Shown piece after piece: positions 1-8,760 of a DNA stretch of 64,000 nt. How positions within the stretch are numbered: the first letter of the stretch is position 1; each line of letters begins with the position of its first letter. Below the pieces are notes generated by a model, which worked only from the letters and a program-made list of their open reading frames with translations, had not been told where the DNA came from and ran no database searches. Origin of the DNA: Dyella humicola (lineage in GTDB: Bacteria > Pseudomonadota > Gammaproteobacteria > Xanthomonadales > Rhodanobacteraceae). The stretch is taken from contig NZ_JAPDPC010000005.1 in the NCBI RefSeq assembly GCF_026283945.1, positions 1 through 64,000 on the forward strand, written 5' to 3'. The translations under genes and the position numbers were made by a program.

Positions 1-14
1 TCACCTGCGCACAC

Positions 15-74
15 TGTCAAAGATCTTAATCACTTGCGACTCGTTGCCGATATCGCGTTGGAACATTTCGTTCC
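15..74 (-). promoter_or_regulatory. rRNA leader antitermination region (boxB hairpin and boxA)
   Basis: Read on the minus strand, GGAAC-gaaat-GTTCC (60-74) forms a small boxB-like hairpin. About 34 nt further on is AGATCTTTGACA (15-26), which matches the rrn boxA consensus TGCTCTTTAACA at 9 of 12 positions. In other bacteria these elements recruit the Nus complex so that the long rRNA transcript escapes Rho. The order P1, P2, boxB, boxA is that of an rrn leader, so a 16S gene should start just beyond position 1. The 16S gene itself is not in the window. Confidence 0.75.
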
Positions 75-87
75 GAGTGAGCCGCTC

Positions 88-115
88 ATCTTACATCGTT
101 TTTCCTGTCCGTCAA
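88..115 (-). promoter_or_regulatory. rrn P2 promoter
   Basis: On the minus strand TTGACG (110-115) and TAAGAT (88-93) are separated by 16 bp. It lies about 95 bp downstream of the stronger P1 and upstream of the boxB/boxA leader, the usual tandem arrangement of rRNA promoters. Confidence 0.65.
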
Positions 116-182
116 CACCTTCAGCGAGAAACTTTTTGCTGTCGTTGTTGCCGTGGAAGACGTTGCCAGCGGCGGGAGGCGA

Positions 183-211
183 ATAATAGGTAGACCCCCC
201 GCCTTTGACAA
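183..211 (-). promoter_or_regulatory. rrn P1 promoter with UP-like element
   Basis: On the minus strand TTGTCA (206-211) and TATTAT (183-188) are spaced 17 bp apart. The discriminator after the -10 is TCGCCTCC, the GC-rich type found at stringently controlled rRNA P1 promoters. An A/T-rich stretch (about 212-236) directly upstream of the -35 resembles an UP element. It drives transcription leftwards out of the window. Confidence 0.75.
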
Positions 212-313
212 GCAATTTTTGAAATTATTTTTCGTGTTTCGCGTAAGACGTTGTTCTCACGCGAAACTCTGTGCGCGAATGCATCGCGACGACGTTGCGT
301 CGTCGCGATCGAC

Positions 314-1525
314 TCATGCAGACGTCAACAACACGCGCGCGAAGTTTCGTTTGCCAACCTGCAAAACCGCCTCAAAGCCCGGCGAAAACACGCGTTGAGT
401 ATCTTCAACAACTTCTGCGTCGATGCGCACGGCTCGTTCTTTAAGTTTGCGGTTCGCTTCGGAGTTGCTCGCGGTGAGACCTGCTGCGGTAAGTAGTGCG
501 GGCAAACGCAGGCCTTCCGCAGGCACCGCGATTTCCGTGAGCGGCAGCAGGCTGGTATCGCCTTCGCCAGTGACGACCGCATGCCAGCCGGCAATCGCCT
601 GCTCTGCGGCAGCCGCATTATGGAAACGCGTGGTCAGTTCGCGCGCCAGGCGCAGCTTGGCGTCGCGCGGATTGAGCGCACCGCTTTCTATATCGCGCTT
701 CATCTGCGCGAGGTCGTCCAGCGAGGTCTCGAAGCTGAGCAACTCGAACCAGCGCCACATCAGTTCGTCACCGATCTTCATGGTCTTGGTGACCATGTCG
801 ATGGCGGGCTCGTTGATACCTATGTAGTTGCCCAGGGACTTGGACATCTTGTTGATGCCATCCAGGCCTTCCAGCAGCGGCATGGTCAAGACGATCTGGG
901 CGGGCTGGCCGTGGTGTTCCTGCAGGGCGCGGCCCATCAACAGGTTGAACTTCTGGTCGGTGCCACCCAGCTCGATGTCGCAGCGGAGCGCGACGGAGTC
1001 GTAGCCCTGCACCAGGGGGTAAAGGAATTCGTGAATGGCGATCGGCTGCTGTCCGGCGTAGCGCTTGGCAAAGTCATCGCGTTCGAGCATGCGCGCCACC
1101 GTGTGCTGTGCGGCGAGCTTGATCATGTCGGCGGCCGTCATCTGGCCGAACCATTCGGAATTGAAGCGAAGCTCGGTGCGCTCCTTGTCGAGCACCTTGA
1201 AGACCTGCTCGGCATAGGTCTGGGCATTGGCGAGCACGTCGTCGCGTGTCAGCGGCTTGCGCGTGATGTTCTTGCCGGTGGGATCACCGATCATGCCGGT
1301 GAAATCGCCGATCAGGAAAATCACCTCATGCCCCAGATCCTGGAACTGGCGCATTTTGTTGAGCAGCACGGTATGACCCAGATGCAGATCCGGTGCGGTC
1401 GGATCGAAACCTGCCTTGATACGCAGCGGGCGCCCGAGCTTCAAGCGCTCGACCAGCTCTTCCTGCTTGATGATTTCGTCGGCGCCGCGCGCGATGGTGG
1501 CTAGCGCCTGCTCAAGCTCGTTCAT
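314..1525 (-). CDS. tyrS: Tyrosyl-tRNA synthetase
   Basis: Charges tRNA-Tyr with tyrosine (class Ic aminoacyl-tRNA synthetase). The 403-residue product carries the HIGH-like signature HLGH (48-51), the KMSKS loop (226-230) and a C-terminal S4 RNA-binding domain (about 335-400). The ATG at 1525 was chosen over an upstream extension because GAGGAA lies just before it and the protein begins MNELEQ, as in homologues. It is followed, on the same strand, by the promoter region of an rRNA operon, and is divergent from the M23 peptidase gene. Translation genes next to rrn are typical of Xanthomonadales. Confidence 0.97.
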   Translation of the reverse strand: MNELEQALATIARGADEIIKQEELVERLKLGRPLRIKAGFDPTAPDLHLGHTVLLNKMRQFQDLGHEVIFLIGDFTGMIGDPTGKNITRKPLTRDDVLANAQTYAEQVFKVLDKERTELRFNSEWFGQMTAADMIKLAAQHTVARMLERDDFAKRYAGQQPIAIHEFLYPLVQGYDSVALRCDIELGGTDQKFNLLMGRALQEHHGQPAQIVLTMPLLEGLDGINKMSKSLGNYIGINEPAIDMVTKTMKIGDELMWRWFELLSFETSLDDLAQMKRDIESGALNPRDAKLRLARELTTRFHNAAAAEQAIAGWHAVVTGEGDTSLLPLTEIAVPAEGLRLPALLTAAGLTASNSEANRKLKERAVRIDAEVVEDTQRVFSPGFEAVLQVGKRNFARVLLTSA

Positions 1526-1638
1526 GTATTCCTCGATCCACTCGTTGTCTGGACAGCTGCGAGAGCATAGCTGACCCCTCTGTACCGTTAATTGTGCGTT
1601 AACCCCAAGCATCGCGCAAACCATTGATGGAAAAGGCG

Positions 1639-1668
1639 TTGACGCCATTTACACAGGGCCGCTATGGT
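1639..1668 (+). promoter_or_regulatory. Possible sigma70 promoter for the M23 peptidase-anmK operon
   Basis: TTGACG (1639-1644), an 18-bp spacer and TATGGT (1663-1668) lie 40 bp upstream of the peptidase start in the divergent tyrS/peptidase gap. The -10 is imperfect, so this is a tentative call. Confidence 0.4.
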
Positions 1669-1708
1669 ACGGCCCAACTAGAAATTTGTACCTCGGGGAA
1701 CACCGGGC

Positions 1709-3148
1709 ATGGGTGAGAGTAAAGAGATCGCGCGCACTGCGCGCAAACAGGCTATGCGCCGCAAGGCGCAGCGTCGTCACTCTCACTTTTATGAACGCTG
1801 TGCGCACTGGTCGTTCGGTTGTCATGGCGATGCGGAACCGATTCACTGGCATCGCGAGCGCTGGATGCTTGCTGGCACGGCGCTGCTGATCACCGCCCTG
1901 TCCGGCTTCATTATTCCCGCGTGGGCCAGTGCGATGCGCCCGGACACCGTGTCCACGGCGCATGCCATGCTTCCGCTCGCGCTACCCCGCGCCGCGCCCG
2001 AAACCACGCACGTGCCTACCGTCGAGGATTGGCACATCGTGCAGGTGCAGCCGGGCCAGACGCTGTCCGATATCTTCCAGGGCCAGGGCCTGAGCCTTAC
2101 CGACCTGCAGCATGTCGTGGATCAAGCCGGCGATACCAAGGCGCTGCATAACATCCGCCCTGGTGAGGAATTCGACTTCCTGCTCGGCAGCGATGGCAGC
2201 TTGAAAGGCATTCGCTTCGACAAGGATGAAGCCAGCCGCGCGGTCATGCGCTTCGAAGGCGACAAGGCGACGGTGACGGCGCAGACGCGTGAGGTGGAGC
2301 GTCGCGAGCACGTGGCGCACGGCACCATCGACAGCTCCCTGTTCGCCGCCGGCTCCAAGGCCGGCATGAGCACCCAGATGGTGCTCAAGCTCGCCGAGCT
2401 GTTCAAATACGACATCGATTTTGTGCAGGATCTGCGCGAAGGCGACAGCTTCACCGTGATCTACGACGACGTCTATCGCGATGGCGCCTATCTGCATGAA
2501 GGCGAGATCGTCGCCGCGGAGTTCGTGAACCAGGGTGACCGGTACACCGCTTATCGCTTCAAAAAGGACGACGGCAGCTACGGCTGGTTCAGCGAGGACG
2601 GTCGCCCGATCCAGAAGTCGTTCCTGCGCATTCCGGTGGACTTCACCCGCATCTCCTCGCAGTTCAGCGCAGCCCGCATGCATCCGATTCTCGGCCTGAT
2701 GCGCGCGCACCAGGGCGTGGATTACGCCGCACCGACCGGTACGCCGATCCATGCCGCGGGCGATGGTGTCGTCAAGTTCAAGGGCTGGATGAACGGTTAC
2801 GGCAACTTTGTGATCATCCAGCACGACGGCAGCATCAGCACCGCCTATGGCCACATGTCCAAGTTCGCCGACGAAAAGGTCGGCCAACGCGTGAGCCAGG
2901 GTTCGGTGATCGGCTATGTCGGCATGACCGGTCTCGCCACCGGTCCGCATTTGCACTATGAATTCCGTGTCAACAATGTGCAGCGCGATCCGCAGAAGGT
3001 GACGCTGCCCAAGCCCGAACCGTTGCCGGGCGTACAACTGGCGAAGTTCAGGGCCCAGGTGGTGCAGCCGCAGCTGGCCCGCCTGAAGACCCTGGACGCC
3101 AATATCAAGCTCGCCCGCGCCAGCGGCAACAAGCGCAACGACGACTGA
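1709..3148 (+). CDS. M23 family peptidoglycan endopeptidase (MepM-like)
   Basis: Likely a zinc endopeptidase that cleaves peptidoglycan cross-links in the periplasm. The 479-residue product has a charged N-terminus, one membrane segment (about 53-75), a LysM/OapA-like segment (about 107-156) and a C-terminal M23 domain (about 330-430). Zinc and catalytic residues are visible as HxxxD (H334, D338), H381 in GHMS, and the HLH motif (H414, H416). It ends 3 bp before anmK and is surely co-transcribed with it, coupling cell-wall cutting to recycling of the sugar released. ATG at 1709 follows a GGGGAA sequence. Which cross-links it cuts is not visible. Confidence 0.92.
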   Translation: MGESKEIARTARKQAMRRKAQRRHSHFYERCAHWSFGCHGDAEPIHWHRERWMLAGTALLITALSGFIIPAWASAMRPDTVSTAHAMLPLALPRAAPETTHVPTVEDWHIVQVQPGQTLSDIFQGQGLSLTDLQHVVDQAGDTKALHNIRPGEEFDFLLGSDGSLKGIRFDKDEASRAVMRFEGDKATVTAQTREVERREHVAHGTIDSSLFAAGSKAGMSTQMVLKLAELFKYDIDFVQDLREGDSFTVIYDDVYRDGAYLHEGEIVAAEFVNQGDRYTAYRFKKDDGSYGWFSEDGRPIQKSFLRIPVDFTRISSQFSAARMHPILGLMRAHQGVDYAAPTGTPIHAAGDGVVKFKGWMNGYGNFVIIQHDGSISTAYGHMSKFADEKVGQRVSQGSVIGYVGMTGLATGPHLHYEFRVNNVQRDPQKVTLPKPEPLPGVQLAKFRAQVVQPQLARLKTLDANIKLARASGNKRNDD

Positions 3149-3151
3149 GCC

Positions 3152-4270
3152 GTGAGCGATGCTTCGGCGCTTTACCTCGGCCTGATCTCGGGCACCAGCG
3201 CCGACGGCATTGACGCCGCGCTGGTCCGCTTCGAAAACGACACACCACAATTGGTGGATGCGCTGACGCATCCGTGGCCGGAGGCGTTGCGCTCGCACAT
3301 TCTCGCCATTGCGCAGGACGAAGCGCGCCTCGACCTCGATGCCTACGGTCGTCTCGACGTGGCCATTGGCCGGTGCTTTGCGGATGCAGCCGCACAGCTA
3401 TTGGCGCGCAATGAGGGCATTCGATCAGCCGTACGCGCGATTGGCTCGCACGGCCAGACCCTGCGCCACCGACCTTCCGGCGAACACCCGTTCACCTTGC
3501 AGGTCGGCGATCCCTCGGTGATTGCCGAGCGCTGTGGCATCGATGTGGTGGCCGATTTCCGCCGTGCCGACGTTGCCGCTGGTGGCCAGGGTGCACCACT
3601 GCTTCCCGCGGTGCACGCCATGTTGCTGGCGCACACCCATCACACGCGAGTCGTCCTCAACCTTGGCGGCATCGCCAATATCACCGTACTCGGTGCGGAC
3701 GGCAGCGTCGTTGGCTTCGACACCGGCCCGGCGAATGGCTTGATGGATGCCTGGTGTCTGCGTCACCTCGGTGTGCCCTTCGACGCGAACGGCAGTTTTG
3801 CCGCCTCCGGCCTGGTGGACGAGACGCTGCTGGCCAGTTTGCTGACCGATCCGTACTTTGCACTGCCACCGCCGAAGAGTACCGGGCGCGAGCATTTCCA
3901 CCTGGCCTGGCTCGACACACACTCGCGCCTGGTCGCGCTGCCGCCTGCCGACGTGCAGGCGACGCTGCTTGAGCTGTCCGCACGCAGCGTCGCGGATGCT
4001 ATTTCGCGCCACGCCGCGGATGCGATCGAAGTGATCGCCTGCGGTGGCGGCGTGCACAACGGGGTACTGATGCGTCGACTGCGCGAGCTGCTGGCTCCCT
4101 GTGCGCTCGCTAGTACAGCCGAGCATGGGATCGACCCGGACTATCTGGAAGCGACGGCATTTGCCTGGTTGGCGCGCCAGCGATTGCTTGGCCTGCCCGG
4201 TAACCTGCCTGCCGTCACCGGCGCGCGCGGTCCCCGCGTGCTCGGCGCAATCTACCCCGCTCCGCCCTAG
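3152..4270 (+). CDS. anmK: Anhydro-N-acetylmuramic acid kinase
   Basis: Phosphorylates and hydrolyses 1,6-anhydro-MurNAc to MurNAc-6-phosphate during cell-wall recycling. The 372-residue product opens with the family signature LISGTSADGIDAALV and keeps the internal GGIANIT and GFDTGP ATP/sugar-binding motifs of the ASKHA fold. Starts with GTG 3 bp after the M23 peptidase stop, indicating translational coupling. Its last four bases overlap the stop of a convergent small gene. ampG, which would import the precursor sugars, lies nearby. Confidence 0.96.
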   Translation: MSDASALYLGLISGTSADGIDAALVRFENDTPQLVDALTHPWPEALRSHILAIAQDEARLDLDAYGRLDVAIGRCFADAAAQLLARNEGIRSAVRAIGSHGQTLRHRPSGEHPFTLQVGDPSVIAERCGIDVVADFRRADVAAGGQGAPLLPAVHAMLLAHTHHTRVVLNLGGIANITVLGADGSVVGFDTGPANGLMDAWCLRHLGVPFDANGSFAASGLVDETLLASLLTDPYFALPPPKSTGREHFHLAWLDTHSRLVALPPADVQATLLELSARSVADAISRHAADAIEVIACGGGVHNGVLMRRLRELLAPCALASTAEHGIDPDYLEATAFAWLARQRLLGLPGNLPAVTGARGPRVLGAIYPAPP

Positions 4271-4575
4271 TCACTATCGCCCAGCGTGCGGTTACCTGGT
4301 GCGAGCTGGGTAGCCGGCGTGCGCGAAAGTGCTTGCATCGCTTCCATGAACGCGGCGCGCTCCTTGGCGTCCCATTGGCCACTCAGCGTGGTGAGGTCGC
4401 CCGGGTCGAGCATGGTTTCGGCGAACAGGTTGGACGAGGCCAAGCCGAGGCCATGCCGCAGTGCATAGAGCACGACGTCATTGATCGACCACTGTCGTTC
4501 CTTGGCCAGCGCCTTGATGCGCTCGGCCATGGAATTGTCGATATGGCGTATGACGAGGTCCGGCACGGACTTCAC
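4267..4575 (-). CDS. Small ribbon-helix-helix (Arc/FitA-like) protein
   Basis: A 102-residue protein. Residues 4-45 (VPDLVIRHIDNSMAERIKAL onward) look like a ribbon-helix-helix DNA-binding fold of the type seen in FitA-like antitoxins; the C-terminal half is of unknown function. No toxin (PIN or other) gene sits next to it, so an antitoxin role is not supported. It may be an orphan regulator. Its TAG stop overlaps the end of anmK tail to tail. Confidence 0.75.
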   Translation of the reverse strand: MKSVPDLVIRHIDNSMAERIKALAKERQWSINDVVLYALRHGLGLASSNLFAETMLDPGDLTTLSGQWDAKERAAFMEAMQALSRTPATQLAPGNRTLGDSD

Positions 4576-4662
4576 TCCCGGTCACAAGCCCCCTGTGATG
4601 ATTATCTTGGCACAGAAGAATCTCCGGGAATATCGATCGCTTGGCTGATTTACAGGTCGACT

Positions 4663-5988
4663 TCAGTGGACCAGCTCGGTGGCGTCGGGTGATTCCGTAC
4701 GACCGAAGCGCGGCCACAGGTACAGAAACAGCAGGCTGGCCGGAACGATCGATACCACGGTAAGGATGAAATAGCCGCCGTAGCCCGTGGCTGTCGCGAT
4801 ACCGCCGGCAAAAAAGCCCAAGAGCTTGCCGGGCAGATTCACCATGGAGCTGAGCAGAGCGTATTGGGTCGCCGTGTGCTGGCGACTGACCAGGGACGAC
4901 AGGAACGCCACGGTCGGCGGGCCGAGCACTCCCAGGGTGAAGTTCTCTCCCGAGATCACCAGGGTGAGCACCAGCAGATTGCCGGGATGGACGAGCAGCC
5001 AGAGGTACAGCAAGTTGCTTATCCCCGCCAGCACAATGGACGCCCCCAGCGTGCGCCATGCGCCCCAGCGCGCCACCGCCGCACCGCCGACAAAAACGCC
5101 GGCGATACCGATCCAGATGCCGTAGATTTTGGTGATTGCACCGATCTGCGTTTTGGTGAAGCCCATGTCGCGATAAAACGGGCTCATGACGCCGCCAACG
5201 GTTGCCTGCTCGGGAATCTTGAACAGCAGAATGAACAGCAGGGTCACCCCGGCCAGATGCCACCCGTAACGACGGAAGAAATCGGCGAAGGGATCGACCA
5301 CGCTTTCGCGCATGGCCGCGCGCCAGCTCGGCGGCCTTAGACGCAACACGTCAGGCTCTGCAGCCATCAGGGTCGTGGCCACGGGCAAGGCCATGGCTGC
5401 GGCGAGGATCAGATAGACGACGGTCCACGACACGTGATCAGCCAGAATCAGCGCCACCGCGCCGGCCAGAATCAGCGCGATGCGATAACCGAGCGAATAG
5501 GTGGCAACCAGCGCACCCTGCGCAGATGTCGGGGCTATCTCGATACGATACGCATCGACGGCAATGTCCTGGGTCGCACCGAAGAACGCCACCACCAGGG
5601 TCGCCGCCACGAACGGCACCAATTGGTTCGGGGTCAGCAATGCCATGGCAACCAGACCTACAGCCACGCCGAGCTGGGCAAACAGCAGCCACCCACGGCG
5701 CTGGCCCAGGCGACCGAAACCCGGCAGGCGCCAGTGATCGAGCAACGGCGCCCACAGGAACTTGAACGCGTAGGTCATGCCCGCGCTGGCGATCATCGTG
5801 ATGTCTTTCAGTTCGATGCCCTGTTCCTTGAGCCAATAGGCCAAGGTGCCGGCCACCAACAGAAACGGCAGCCCCGAGGAAAACCCGAGCAGGAACATCG
5901 TCCAGGCCGAGGGCTGCGTGAAAGCGGCCCACGCTGAAATCCTGGCTGGCTTGGCGACAGGCGGCGCCGCAGGCGCCTCAGTCGGCAT
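4663..5988 (-). CDS. ampG: AmpG-family muropeptide permease (MFS)
   Basis: Inner-membrane transporter of the AmpG/acetyl-CoA transporter branch of the MFS, which in relatives imports GlcNAc-anhydroMurNAc peptides. From the ATG at 5988 the 441-residue product has about 12 to 14 hydrophobic segments, beginning WTMFLLGFSSGLPFLLVAGT, with the typical FLWAPLLDHWRLP motif after TM2. It overlaps the end of xth by 11 bp, so the two are co-transcribed. With anmK 0.4 kb away it suggests a peptidoglycan-recycling neighbourhood. A further upstream ATG (6048) would extend far into xth and is less likely. Confidence 0.88.
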   Translation of the reverse strand: MPTEAPAAPPVAKPARISAWAAFTQPSAWTMFLLGFSSGLPFLLVAGTLAYWLKEQGIELKDITMIASAGMTYAFKFLWAPLLDHWRLPGFGRLGQRRGWLLFAQLGVAVGLVAMALLTPNQLVPFVAATLVVAFFGATQDIAVDAYRIEIAPTSAQGALVATYSLGYRIALILAGAVALILADHVSWTVVYLILAAAMALPVATTLMAAEPDVLRLRPPSWRAAMRESVVDPFADFFRRYGWHLAGVTLLFILLFKIPEQATVGGVMSPFYRDMGFTKTQIGAITKIYGIWIGIAGVFVGGAAVARWGAWRTLGASIVLAGISNLLYLWLLVHPGNLLVLTLVISGENFTLGVLGPPTVAFLSSLVSRQHTATQYALLSSMVNLPGKLLGFFAGGIATATGYGGYFILTVVSIVPASLLFLYLWPRFGRTESPDATELVH

Positions 5989-6748
5989 AGTCGACCGTAT
6001 AAGGTGCGTGGTCGGAGAAGCGCTCGTCGCGATAGATCGAGCAGTCATTCAGTCGTGCGCGCAAGGATGGGGACACCACCTGGTAGTCGATGCGCCACCC
6101 CACATTGTTCGCGCGGGCCTGGCCACGATTGGACCACCAGGTGTATTCCACCGCGTCCGGCTTGATGGCGCGAAAACTGTCCACCCAGCCGCGCTGCTGG
6201 AACAGCAGGTCGAGCCAGGCGCGCTCCTCGGGCAGACAACCCGAGTTCTTCTGGTTGGAAGACCAGTTCTTGATGTCGTTCTTGGTGTGGACGATGTTCC
6301 AGTCGCCGCCAATGATGTAGTCGCGACCACTCTTGAGCCACTTGTCGAAGATCGGCGTGATCCACTCCATGGCCTTGAACTTGAACTGCTGGCGTTCATC
6401 ACCGGAGGAACCCGACGGAAAATACAGCGACACCACGGAGAGGTTGCCGAAACGCGCCTCGATGTAACGGCCCTCGTTGTCGAACTCGTCCCATCCAAGC
6501 TCGGTAAGCACCTTATCGGGCTCACGCTTCGCGTAGATCGCCACGCCGCTGTAGCCCTTTTTGCTGGTGGCATCCCGATAGAAGCAATGGTGGCCATCGG
6601 GGCGGAACATCGGATCGCTGAGCTGCTCTTCCTGCGCCTTGGTCTCCTGCAGGCAGACCACGTCCGCGTTCTGCTTGCGCAACCACTCGAACACGCCTTT
6701 GTTGGCGGCCGAACGAATGCCATTGGCGTTGAGGCTGATGATGCGCAT
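5978..6748 (-). CDS. xth: Exodeoxyribonuclease III
   Basis: DNA repair nuclease (AP endonuclease and 3'-5' exonuclease, EEP fold). The 256-residue product begins MRIISLNANGIRSA and keeps LQETK (metal-binding Glu), GDWNIVHT, and the C-terminal SDHAP catalytic His motif. The ATG at 6748 is preceded by GGAG at good spacing; the longer 268-residue frame lacks this. It is divergent from a GNAT gene, with 34 bp between the starts. Confidence 0.95.
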   Translation of the reverse strand: MRIISLNANGIRSAANKGVFEWLRKQNADVVCLQETKAQEEQLSDPMFRPDGHHCFYRDATSKKGYSGVAIYAKREPDKVLTELGWDEFDNEGRYIEARFGNLSVVSLYFPSGSSGDERQQFKFKAMEWITPIFDKWLKSGRDYIIGGDWNIVHTKNDIKNWSSNQKNSGCLPEERAWLDLLFQQRGWVDSFRAIKPDAVEYTWWSNRGQARANNVGWRIDYQVVSPSLRARLNDCSIYRDERFSDHAPYTVDYAD

Positions 6749-6782
6749 GCGGGCTCCTGGGTGATGCGCCATCATACCAACC

Positions 6783-7280
6783 ATGCATAACGAGCCCGAT
6801 ATCCGCGTCGCGCCAGTCGAGGCGGCGCTTCGCCAGGCGGTACTTGGCCTGCGAATTCATGAAGCCCAGCGAGATTTCGTGGGGCCTATCGCGGACCTGC
6901 TGGCCGACGCTGAAAGCTGCGACGGCAGCGAGCCCATGGCTATCCTGTGCGGCGACACGCCAATCGGCTACTACCGCATCGAGACCCAGGCGCGCTGTCT
7001 GGTCGGACGTGATTTCGTTCGCCCCACGCTGGGCTTGCGCGCGTTCTTCATCGACCACCGGTGGCAGGGTCGCGGATTCGGCGCGCTTGCGCTTGCGGCG
7101 ATATTCGGCGACCTCGCCGTACGGCATCCCACGGCGCGGGACCTGGCGCTGACCGTGAATAGCCGCAATGCCGTCGGCCTGGCGCTTTATCGGCGCGCCG
7201 GCTTCGTGGACACTGGCGAGCTGTACCATGGCGGGCGTTCCGGGCCGCAACACCTGCTGGTGCGCGCCCTGCCCGTCTGA
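6783..7280 (+). CDS. GNAT family N-acetyltransferase
   Basis: A 165-residue single-domain acetyltransferase. The acetyl-CoA pyrophosphate-binding motif is seen as RWQGRGFGALAL (about 96-107), followed by the typical NSRNAVGLALYRRAGF region near the C-terminus. The substrate cannot be told from sequence. It starts 34 bp from divergent xth and ends 23 bp before pyrE, so it may be the first gene of a pyrE transcript. Confidence 0.85.
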   Translation: MHNEPDIRVAPVEAALRQAVLGLRIHEAQRDFVGPIADLLADAESCDGSEPMAILCGDTPIGYYRIETQARCLVGRDFVRPTLGLRAFFIDHRWQGRGFGALALAAIFGDLAVRHPTARDLALTVNSRNAVGLALYRRAGFVDTGELYHGGRSGPQHLLVRALPV

Positions 7281-7303
7281 CAAACCATTGAGAGAGCCTT
7301 GCC

Positions 7304-7951
7304 GTGCACGATTACCAGCGCGACTTCATCGACCTCACCCTGCAGCGCGACGTGCTGCGCTTCGGCGAATTCACGCTCAAATCCGGGCGCCAGAGTCCTT
7401 ACTTCTTCAATATGGGCCGGATCGATTCCGGTGCCGCGCTGGCGCAGCTCGGTCGCGCGTATGCGGCGGCAATCGTGAACTCAGGCATCGAAGTCGACAT
7501 GCTGTTTGGCCCGGCCTACAAGGGCATCGCGCTGGCCGCTGCTACGGCCATCGCCCTGGCTGACCAACACCGCCGCGATCTGCCCTGGGCGTATAACCGC
7601 AAGGAAGCCAAGGACCACGGCGAGGGCGGTGTGCTGGTCGGTGCACCGCTCAAGGGCCGCGTGCTGATCGTTGACGACGTGATGACAGCCGGTACGGCCG
7701 TGCGCGAATCGCTGGCGCTGATCCGCGCCCACGGCGCCACGCCGGCCGGCGTGCTGATCGCACTGGATCGCCAGGAGCGCGGCCAGGGTGAGCTGTCTGC
7801 AGCCCAGGAAGTCACCGCCGAATTCGGCATCCCGGTCATCGCCATCACCAGCCTCGGCGATGTGTTGGCTTATGCGGGCGAGCGCCCTGAACTGGCCACG
7901 GAGCACGCGCGGCTGGTGTCGTATCGCGAGCGCTACGGCGTCAACGGCTGA
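7304..7951 (+). CDS. pyrE: Orotate phosphoribosyltransferase
   Basis: Converts orotate and PRPP to OMP in pyrimidine synthesis. The 215-residue product has the PRPP-binding motif [16 protein letters not shown] (about 121-136) and the family start [23 protein letters not shown] start at 7304 follows GAGAGA. The usual length is about 213-219 residues. Confidence 0.96.
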   Translation: MHDYQRDFIDLTLQRDVLRFGEFTLKSGRQSPYFFNMGRIDSGAALAQLGRAYAAAIVNSGIEVDMLFGPAYKGIALAAATAIALADQHRRDLPWAYNRKEAKDHGEGGVLVGAPLKGRVLIVDDVMTAGTAVRESLALIRAHGATPAGVLIALDRQERGQGELSAAQEVTAEFGIPVIAITSLGDVLAYAGERPELATEHARLVSYRERYGVNG

Positions 7952-8062
7952 CCATGGTGCAACACGTTGGCGACGTTAGTCACACCAGCGATCGAGGTGG
8001 CGTGGCAAGGTCATGGCCGACGCCGTACGCCGGCTATACTTCCGCCGACAAGGGGGAACTTC

Positions 8063-8710
8063 ATGCGTAAAACAGTTTTTGCCATCGCGATGCTCGCGCT
8101 GGCAGCCGGCCTGCACGCGCAGGCACAAAACAGCAGTCATGGCGGCATCCGCTATCGCTGGCGTGATGCCAGCGGCTTGCCGCATTACAGTGACAGCCTT
8201 TCATCCGATGCGCTGAAATACGGCTACGAGCTGGTGAATGATCGCGGCTTGGTCATCCAGCACGTTGATCGCCAGCTCAGTCCGGAAGAGCGCGCCGCGG
8301 CCCAGAAGCAGGCCGAGCAGCAGGCAGCCCAGCAGCACGCGGCGGAGGAGCGCACCCGCGGGGACTCGCAGATGCTCGCAGCCTATCCGACCGAAGCTGC
8401 GTACAAGGATTCGCAACAGCAGAGCCTGGGCAACATCGACCAGCAGATCAACACCACGCGCGTCAATCTGCGTAGCCAGGAGAAGGCGCTTGCGGATCTG
8501 CTGACGCGCGCCGGCGATCTGGAACGCGCCAAGCAGCCGGTGCCGAAGTCCCTCAACGATGGCATCAGCAAGCAGCGCAATATCGTGGCTGGCCAGCGCA
8601 ATACCCTCGAGCGCCAGCAGAATGCCCGTGACGCTGCGGAGCAGAAGAATGCGCAGGACCTTCAGCACTACCGTGATGTGAAGGCGGCGCACGACAAGTC
8701 GCAGGGGTAG
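8063..8710 (+). CDS. Periplasmic DUF4124-type protein with coiled coil
   Basis: A 215-residue exported protein with a clear signal peptide (1-20, ending LHAQA). Residues 29-70 (YRWRDASGLPHYSDSL) fit the DUF4124 domain common in Xanthomonadales envelope proteins. The rest is a Gln/Ala/Lys-rich predicted coiled coil (about 75-215). The ATG at 8063 follows AGGGGGAA. Function unknown; an envelope structural or scaffold role is only a guess. Confidence 0.78.
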   Translation: MRKTVFAIAMLALAAGLHAQAQNSSHGGIRYRWRDASGLPHYSDSLSSDALKYGYELVNDRGLVIQHVDRQLSPEERAAAQKQAEQQAAQQHAAEERTRGDSQMLAAYPTEAAYKDSQQQSLGNIDQQINTTRVNLRSQEKALADLLTRAGDLERAKQPVPKSLNDGISKQRNIVAGQRNTLERQQNARDAAEQKNAQDLQHYRDVKAAHDKSQG

Positions 8711-8723
8711 AAGCCGGAATGGC

Positions 8724-8752
8724 TTGGGGGCGTGTCCGTTACCCGCCCCCAA
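8724..8752. terminator. Hairpin between convergent genes
   Basis: TTGGGGGCG (8724-8732) and CGCCCCCAA (8744-8752) form a 9-bp perfect stem with an 11-nt loop, between the stops of the DUF4124 gene and algC. There is no clear T-run on either strand, so termination is plausible but not certain. Confidence 0.45.
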
Positions 8753-8760
8753 TCTGCGCG

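Noticed and set aside
581-1504. 307-codon open frame opposite tyrS
   Set aside because: It is antisense to a clear tyrS; its His/Gln/Val/Leu-rich composition is typical of the complement of a high-GC gene.
1982-3298. 438-codon frame opposite the M23 peptidase
   Set aside because: Antisense shadow of a gene with visible catalytic motifs.
4267-4575. Toxin-antitoxin module around the RHH protein
   Set aside because: No small toxin frame overlaps or adjoins it; neighbours are anmK and ampG.
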